A stretch of DNA of 64,000 nucleotides from Salinispira pacifica (lineage in GTDB: Bacteria > Spirochaetota > Spirochaetia > DSM-27196 > Salinispiraceae). The notes beneath the pieces were generated by a model, which worked only from the letters and a program-made list of their open reading frames with translations, searched no databases and was not told the DNA's origin. The DNA lies in NCBI RefSeq assembly GCF_000507245.1, contig NC_023035.1, forward strand, positions 2,957,570-3,021,569, read 5' to 3'. How positions within the stretch are numbered: position 1 is the stretch's first letter; every line of letters starts with the position of its first letter. The position numbers and the translations under genes are program-made. Positions 60,083 through 64,000 of this stretch are shown in pieces.

Positions 60083-60935
60083 AACCGCCGGAGACTGGTA
60101 TAAAAAACCCACGGTGAAACCCATATGGTGTCCCGGCTGCGGGGATTATGCGGTATATAATTCTCTGCTGAAAGCCCTGAAAGCTCTTGAGATTCCCAAA
60201 GAGAATGTGGCAATGATTTCCGGCATAGGATGTTCCGGACGCTTCAGCCATTATTTTAACGTATACGGTCTCCATGGAACCCACGGCCGGGCTCTTCCCA
60301 CTGCCTGCGGAGTGAAGGCCGCACGGCCTGATCTGACAGTTTTCGCCGTGGGGGGAGACGGAGACGGTCTGAGCATCGGCGGAGGGCACATCGTTCATGC
60401 TGCCCGGAAAAATGTGGATCTCACCTATATCATTATGGATAACAACATCTATGGTCTCACCAAAGGTCAGACATCCCCCACAACAGAACCGGAGTTTCGC
60501 ACCAAAACCACCCCGTTCGGCCCCCAGGACGATCCCCTGGAGCCCATTCCAATGTACCTCTCCTACGGTATTTCCTTTATTGCCAGGGTGCAGGCGTTGA
60601 ATCAGAAGCAGATGCTTGAGGTGATGACCCGGGCCGTGGAGCACAAGGGGATGAGCATGGTCCACATCGTAAGTCCCTGTGTAACCTACCAGGCCATGCC
60701 CTGGGATCAGCTGAAAACCGGCTGGGAAGAACTGCCGGAAAGCCATGACAGGGAAGACAAAATGGAGGCGTTCCGGATGGCCTATTCCCGGGATCCTCTG
60801 TACAGCGGGATATTTTATGAGGTGGACAAGCCCAGCCTGGAAGAGCGGCTGAAATCCCAGAGAGAAGCTGCGCTGGAGAGCATGGACCGGGATTCATACA
60901 TGGAGCCGGATGAAATCGTGCACCTGTTCCGATAG
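60057..60935 (+). CDS. korB: 2-oxoacid:ferredoxin oxidoreductase, beta subunit
   Basis: 292 residues. It binds thiamine pyrophosphate through GGDGDGLSIGGGH and DNNIYGLTKGQTSPT. Cysteines for a [4Fe-4S] cluster are in WCPGCGDY, GIGCSGR and VSPCVTY. LHGTHGRALPTACGVK is strongly conserved. GAGGA lies upstream of the ATG within korA. The gene pair without a separate delta ferredoxin subunit resembles two-subunit KorAB enzymes. Confidence 0.95.
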   Translation: MKKQSHKPETAGDWYKKPTVKPIWCPGCGDYAVYNSLLKALKALEIPKENVAMISGIGCSGRFSHYFNVYGLHGTHGRALPTACGVKAARPDLTVFAVGGDGDGLSIGGGHIVHAARKNVDLTYIIMDNNIYGLTKGQTSPTTEPEFRTKTTPFGPQDDPLEPIPMYLSYGISFIARVQALNQKQMLEVMTRAVEHKGMSMVHIVSPCVTYQAMPWDQLKTGWEELPESHDREDKMEAFRMAYSRDPLYSGIFYEVDKPSLEERLKSQREAALESMDRDSYMEPDEIVHLFR

Positions 60936-61019
60936 ACCCGGGCGGCCCGGAAAGCCGTACACCGGCACGGAGACTCATTGCCACCGGGGGAGGGGAAACC
61001 CGTTCTACCGGGAGGGGAA

Positions 61020-61062
61020 TTGATCTATCGGGCATTTCACGCTATAATATTACTTTGTAATA
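61020..61062 (+). promoter_or_regulatory. promoter and palindromic operator of the RHH regulator gene
   Basis: TTGATC (61020-61025), 17 bp, consensus TATAAT (61043-61048). TATTAC-N3-GTAATA, a perfect inverted repeat, runs from 61048 to 61062 across the end of the -10 box and the expected start site. It fits autorepression by the ribbon-helix-helix protein downstream. Confidence 0.75.
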
Positions 61063-61088
61063 CTATATGCCGTTACACCGGGGGATCT

Positions 61089-61385
61089 ATGTCAAAAAAA
61101 CAGGAAATTATCAGTTTCAAGGTTGAAGAGGATCTGGCGGAAGTAATTAAACAGCTTCCCAACCGCTCCCAGTTTATCCGGCAGGCTCTGCTTGCAGCCC
61201 TGGACAGCACATGTCCTCTCTGCCAGGGAACCGGGCAGATCACCCAGGCACAGAAGCCTCACCTGAATGAATTTCTCAAGCACCATTCTCTTCAGCAATG
61301 CGACAGCTGTGAAGCGGTGTTTTTTGCCTGTGACGAACATCATGAAGAGGAAGTTCAGACACACGTAAGCGGAAGCCCGGGCTGA
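61089..61385 (+). CDS. ribbon-helix-helix regulator with cysteine/histidine-rich tail
   Basis: 98 residues from ATG 61089 (GGGGGA upstream). The first 40 residues form a CopG/NikR-type ribbon-helix-helix (EIISFKVEEDLAEVIKQLPNRSQFIRQALLAAL). The tail contains CPLCQGTG, HLNEF, HH, CDSC, C and DEHHEEE, a likely zinc or nickel site distinct from the NikR ACT domain. A perfect palindrome covers its promoter. The neighbouring DUF1007 gene, a family linked to metal transporters, supports metal sensing. The metal is not known. Confidence 0.75.
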   Translation: MSKKQEIISFKVEEDLAEVIKQLPNRSQFIRQALLAALDSTCPLCQGTGQITQAQKPHLNEFLKHHSLQQCDSCEAVFFACDEHHEEEVQTHVSGSPG

Positions 61386-61435
61386 ACCCGGAACAGCCGC
61401 CGTATCCGGCTCTGTTATCTGAGGTCCAGTATGAG

Positions 61436-62065
61436 CTATCTGAGGTCCCGTATGAGCCGTCCCCTGCTGCGGAATACCCTTCCGCCGCTGTGACGAAAGC
61501 GCAGTTCCCTGGTGCTGTATTCATATCCCTGTGACATTTCCAGACGCACCCCGTTTCCCATGCTCCCGCCCGGATCGATCATGTAAAAAGCAATATAATT
61601 GGTGGCATCAAAACTTGTAACCCCCAGAGTTGATCCCTGCTCCAACTGCCGGACATCCTCCAACCTCAACGGCAGTGTAAACTGATACACCACCTGACCG
61701 GAGCTGAAAGCCACATGAAAATCGTAGGCTTGATCAACAGGCAGGGTTTTCCCGTCTATCTGGAGAAAGCTGAAGTATCCTCCTTCCTGCAGATGCCGGA
61801 ATGCTTCGCGATAGATGGCATCGGCTTCCTCGGGCTGAAAGGCTCTGTCCCGGTTTTCATCAAAATCCACCAGAAAACCGCTGCTGTAAAACTCATCGAA
61901 ACGCCATTCCAGACGCACTCCTTCAAGACGCCCCTGCTTTTCCACCGGCACTGCATCAACGTCTATCCAGATATGAGGATGGGCGGACAATATCTGCAAA
62001 GGGAAAAGGAAAAAGATCACAGCGGCGGAGAGGAATATTCTGAAAAACTGATTAACCAGGAACAT
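61436..62065 (-). CDS. DUF1007 family protein, metal-transport associated
   Basis: 209 residues. A signal segment (IFLSAAVIFFLFPLQILSAHPHIWIDVD) is cut near SAHPHIW, giving a mature N-terminus with a His pair as in DUF1007 (PF06226). RLEWRFDEFYSSGFLVDFDENRD and FLQIDGK, FHVAFSSGQVVYQFTLPL are the typical pattern. The family often sits with nickel/cobalt or zinc transporters; no transporter gene is within the window. The -10 box ends 8 bp before the ATG and no ribosome binding site is seen. Convergent with the RHH gene. Confidence 0.82.
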   Translation of the reverse strand: MFLVNQFFRIFLSAAVIFFLFPLQILSAHPHIWIDVDAVPVEKQGRLEGVRLEWRFDEFYSSGFLVDFDENRDRAFQPEEADAIYREAFRHLQEGGYFSFLQIDGKTLPVDQAYDFHVAFSSGQVVYQFTLPLRLEDVRQLEQGSTLGVTSFDATNYIAFYMIDPGGSMGNGVRLEMSQGYEYSTRELRFRHSGGRVFRSRGRLIRDLR

Positions 62066-62073
62066 ATATTGAA

Positions 62074-62102
62074 TACATAGTTAATTGTCTCCTGCCGGTC
62101 AA
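62074..62102 (-). promoter_or_regulatory. promoter of the DUF1007 gene
   Basis: On the minus strand TTGACC (62102-62097), 17 bp, TATGTA (62079-62074). The leader would be at most a few bases, since the ATG is at 62065. Confidence 0.55.
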
Positions 62103-62125
62103 GGGAAATTGCGGCGGAATGCAGG

Positions 62126-62185
62126 GGATATCCGGGACAAGGATATCGCGGAGAAGGGTATCCGGGAGAGGTTTGCCCGGAAACA
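62126..62185. repeat. degenerate 15-bp tandem repeat upstream of the amylase gene
   Basis: Four consecutive 15-bp units, GGATATCCGGGACAA, GGATATCGCGGAGAA, GGGTATCCGGGAGAG and a more diverged one, lie between the DUF1007 promoter and the GH13 gene. No coding function seen. Confidence 0.65.
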
Positions 62186-62330
62186 GTTGGTCAGGGGTCC
62201 GGGAATGAATGAATAGGTGGATGAACGAAACGAAAGCTTGCTGACCGGGAATTCAGCTGGTATTCTGCGGGAGCTTGTTTTCATTACAAAAACCCTGAAA
62301 GCGGGGGAATTCCCCCCATAAGGAAGGATC

Positions 62331-63758
62331 ATGAAAAAAAATACTACACTGTTTACCCGGAGAACAATCCCGGGCTGCCGGCCATCTCCGACGGCTTTGC
62401 TTTATTCAGTTCTGCTTGCTGCGGTTCTGCTGATATTCAGCGGCTGCGCCACATCCCTGCCCCCCGCAGCAGAGGGCAGCAGGCCATCGGATGTGGTTCA
62501 GGAAACACGGCTGGAGCCGGAATGGATTCAGGAAGGCCTGGTCTACGAACTGTTTGTCCGGGATTTCACCCCTGAAGGAACCTTCCGGGCAGTCATTCCC
62601 AGGCTTGAGGAAATTCGGGAGCTGGGAGTCGAAACTATATGGCTCATGCCCATCCACCCAATCGGCCAGGAGGAGCGAAAAGGCAGACTCGGTTCGCCCT
62701 ACTCCATTCGGGATTACTATGCGGTGGATCCGGCTTACGGCAGCGGCGAGGACTTCCAGGCCCTGGTGGACGCAGTACACGGTCTGAACATGCATATTAT
62801 CATAGACCTGGTGGTGAATCACACTGCCTGGGATCATCCCTGGGTGGAGGAACATCCTGAGTGGTACACCCGGGATGCCGACGGCAACATGGTTCCCCCG
62901 GTGGAGGACTGGTCCGATGTGGCTGATCTTGATTTTTCCAACCGGGAACTCCGGGAGGAACTCACCCGGGTTATGAAATACTGGGTTGCCGAATATAACA
63001 TTGACGGATACCGGGTGGACACCGCCTCCATGATTCCGGCGGATTTCTGGATGGAAAGCATCCCCCGGGTAAAGGAAGTTAAACCGGTGCTGTTTCTGGG
63101 TGAAACAAATGACCCCGGATTACGTGCGGCGGGATATCAGTTGATCTACAGCTGGGATTCCTACGGATGGCTCAAAAATACCGCCCAGGGAAAAAGTGCA
63201 GGCGTTTTTGTGGCCGGCGCCGAACGTCAGATGGAAAATATTGAAGGGGCATCATATCTTCGATTCATCACAAATCATGATGAGACCGCCTGGGATGCAG
63301 CTCCTCCGGTGCTGTTCGGCTCCCAGGAACGGGCAATGGCCATGGCAGTGGCGCATATGTTCATGCCCGGTGTACCCCTGGTCTATAACGGACAGGAGAT
63401 CGGGAATGAGGAAAGCTGGGCGTTCTTCGATAAATGGAATTATGACTGGAGCATGAATCCCCAGGTCAGGGACTTCTATATCAGACTGGGAGAAATCTGG
63501 CAGAACGAGGATGCGCTGCGTTTCGGTGATATGCGGAGGATTCGTCTGGATAACTCAGAAGATACCGTTGCCTATGTCCGGCGGACCCTGGACAGTGAAC
63601 TTCTCATTCTGGTGAATACCAGGAACGAAACTGCGGTACCGGGCCTTCCGCCGGAGCTCCACGGAAGCTACACCGAACTGTTCAGCGATACCCCGGTTCA
63701 GCTGAACGGGGAAACCCGACTTGAAGCTCTGGAATACGGAGTGTACAGGAAAAACTGA
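62331..63758 (+). CDS. GH13 alpha-amylase family lipoprotein
   Basis: 475 residues, AAGGAAGG upstream. A signal peptide ends in IFSGC, so the enzyme is a lipoprotein facing the periplasm or outside. The (beta/alpha)8 barrel has DLVVNHTAWDHP, GYRVDTAS with the nucleophile Asp (about 230), FLGETN with the acid/base Glu (about 258) and FITNHDE with the third Asp (about 317). The C-terminal beta domain is short. It should hydrolyse alpha-1,4-glucans or maltodextrins outside the cytoplasm. A GC-rich hairpin (GCCGGC arms, about 63773-63798) follows the stop. Confidence 0.93.
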   Translation: MKKNTTLFTRRTIPGCRPSPTALLYSVLLAAVLLIFSGCATSLPPAAEGSRPSDVVQETRLEPEWIQEGLVYELFVRDFTPEGTFRAVIPRLEEIRELGVETIWLMPIHPIGQEERKGRLGSPYSIRDYYAVDPAYGSGEDFQALVDAVHGLNMHIIIDLVVNHTAWDHPWVEEHPEWYTRDADGNMVPPVEDWSDVADLDFSNRELREELTRVMKYWVAEYNIDGYRVDTASMIPADFWMESIPRVKEVKPVLFLGETNDPGLRAAGYQLIYSWDSYGWLKNTAQGKSAGVFVAGAERQMENIEGASYLRFITNHDETAWDAAPPVLFGSQERAMAMAVAHMFMPGVPLVYNGQEIGNEESWAFFDKWNYDWSMNPQVRDFYIRLGEIWQNEDALRFGDMRRIRLDNSEDTVAYVRRTLDSELLILVNTRNETAVPGLPPELHGSYTELFSDTPVQLNGETRLEALEYGVYRKN

Positions 63759-63840
63759 GCCGGATCCCACGCCGGCGGCCCCCAACAGGCTGCCGGCATC
63801 GGGCACTTACGGGGCTGCAAAAATGCCGGATGGAAAGGAT

Positions 63841-64000
63841 CTATCCGGCGGCACCCTTCGCCGCTTCCCGCGAATCCGCAAATGCGTTGAGAATGGCACG
63901 CCGGGTGAAGGCCATCTCGGCACAGGCCCGTATTACCGGCAAAATGAGATTGGATGGCAGAGTGTCCAGAAAATCTTCAGGACTTCGGATGCCGTCGAAC
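63841..64000 (-). CDS. C-terminal end of a gene cut by the window edge
   Basis: A reading frame enters from the right edge and stops at 63841-63843, giving about 52 residues (FDGIRSPEDFLDTLPSNLIL, VIRACAEMAFTRRAILNAFAD). Codon use matches the neighbours. The piece is helical and too short to assign. It is convergent with the GH13 gene. Confidence 0.5.
   Translation of the reverse strand, partial: FDGIRSPEDFLDTLPSNLILPVIRACAEMAFTRRAILNAFADSREAAKGAAG

Noticed and set aside
60936-61019. Short repeated CCGGGAGGGGAA-like units before the RHH promoter
   Set aside because: Only two imperfect copies; too little to call a repeat.

Overview
The window is a compact, high-GC bacterial chromosome segment. 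The likeliest source is a free-living spirochaete (Spirochaetaceae or a relative). This is inferred from flagellar switch homologues, lipoproteins with spirochaete-like signal peptides, an EttA/KorAB/Fhs gene set and the general look of the proteins. No rRNA, tRNA or other taxonomic marker is present, so the assignment is moderate. KorAB and formate-tetrahydrofolate ligase suggest an anaerobic or facultative life style with saccharolytic metabolism.

Layout. 1-3.5 kb: end of a membrane protein gene, a B12-binding radical SAM gene and divergent ettA. 3.7-6 kb: a membrane protein ending in an ATC-hydrolase-like domain, and a lipoprotein. 6.1-8.8 kb: a three-gene flagellar-switch-like operon made of a divergent SpoA protein, FliN and a FliM-FliG fusion, followed by a 15-bp minisatellite. 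8.9-14.2 kb: AraC regulator, MATE exporter, an insertion sequence with perfect 17-bp ends, then marR-dmeF. 14.2-24.35 kb: a galactoside locus with AraC regulator, binding protein, two permeases, GH36 alpha-galactosidase and GH2 beta-galactosidase; no ATPase is present. 24.35-27.6 kb: a small non-autonomous element whose ends match the first IS, then csoR-copA with a copZ-like 3' module. 27.6-32.7 kb: two sensor kinases, an aldo/keto reductase and a DUF134 regulator. 32.7-41.7 kb: ilvD, padR with a HAAS-domain membrane protein, DUF4342, NUDIX, fhs, hutH and an ArsR-like regulator coupled to a small protein. 41.8-43.7 kb: an IS1182-like element with a 6-bp target duplication. 43.8-58 kb: chrA, small membrane proteins, ALDH, rsgA, SGNH lipoprotein, YfcC carrier, acyl-CoA synthetase, azlCD, acyltransferase plus methyltransferase, and an epimerase. 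58.2-64 kb: korAB, a ribbon-helix-helix metal-type regulator, a DUF1007 protein, a GH13 lipoprotein and a partial gene.

Two themes cut across the window. First, five genes in the first 24 kb are each broken by what looks like one missing G or C in or near a short homopolymer (radical SAM, ettA, fliM-fliG, araC, beta-galactosidase); the last 40 kb show none. Sequence error is the simplest explanation. Second, short tandem repeats with a 15-bp period recur between genes and in frame inside genes.

The most unusual object is the FliM-FliG fusion with its FliN and SpoA partners. It is a miniature set of C-ring switch proteins with no other flagellar gene nearby, no canonical CheY-docking N-terminus, and altered torque-helix charges.
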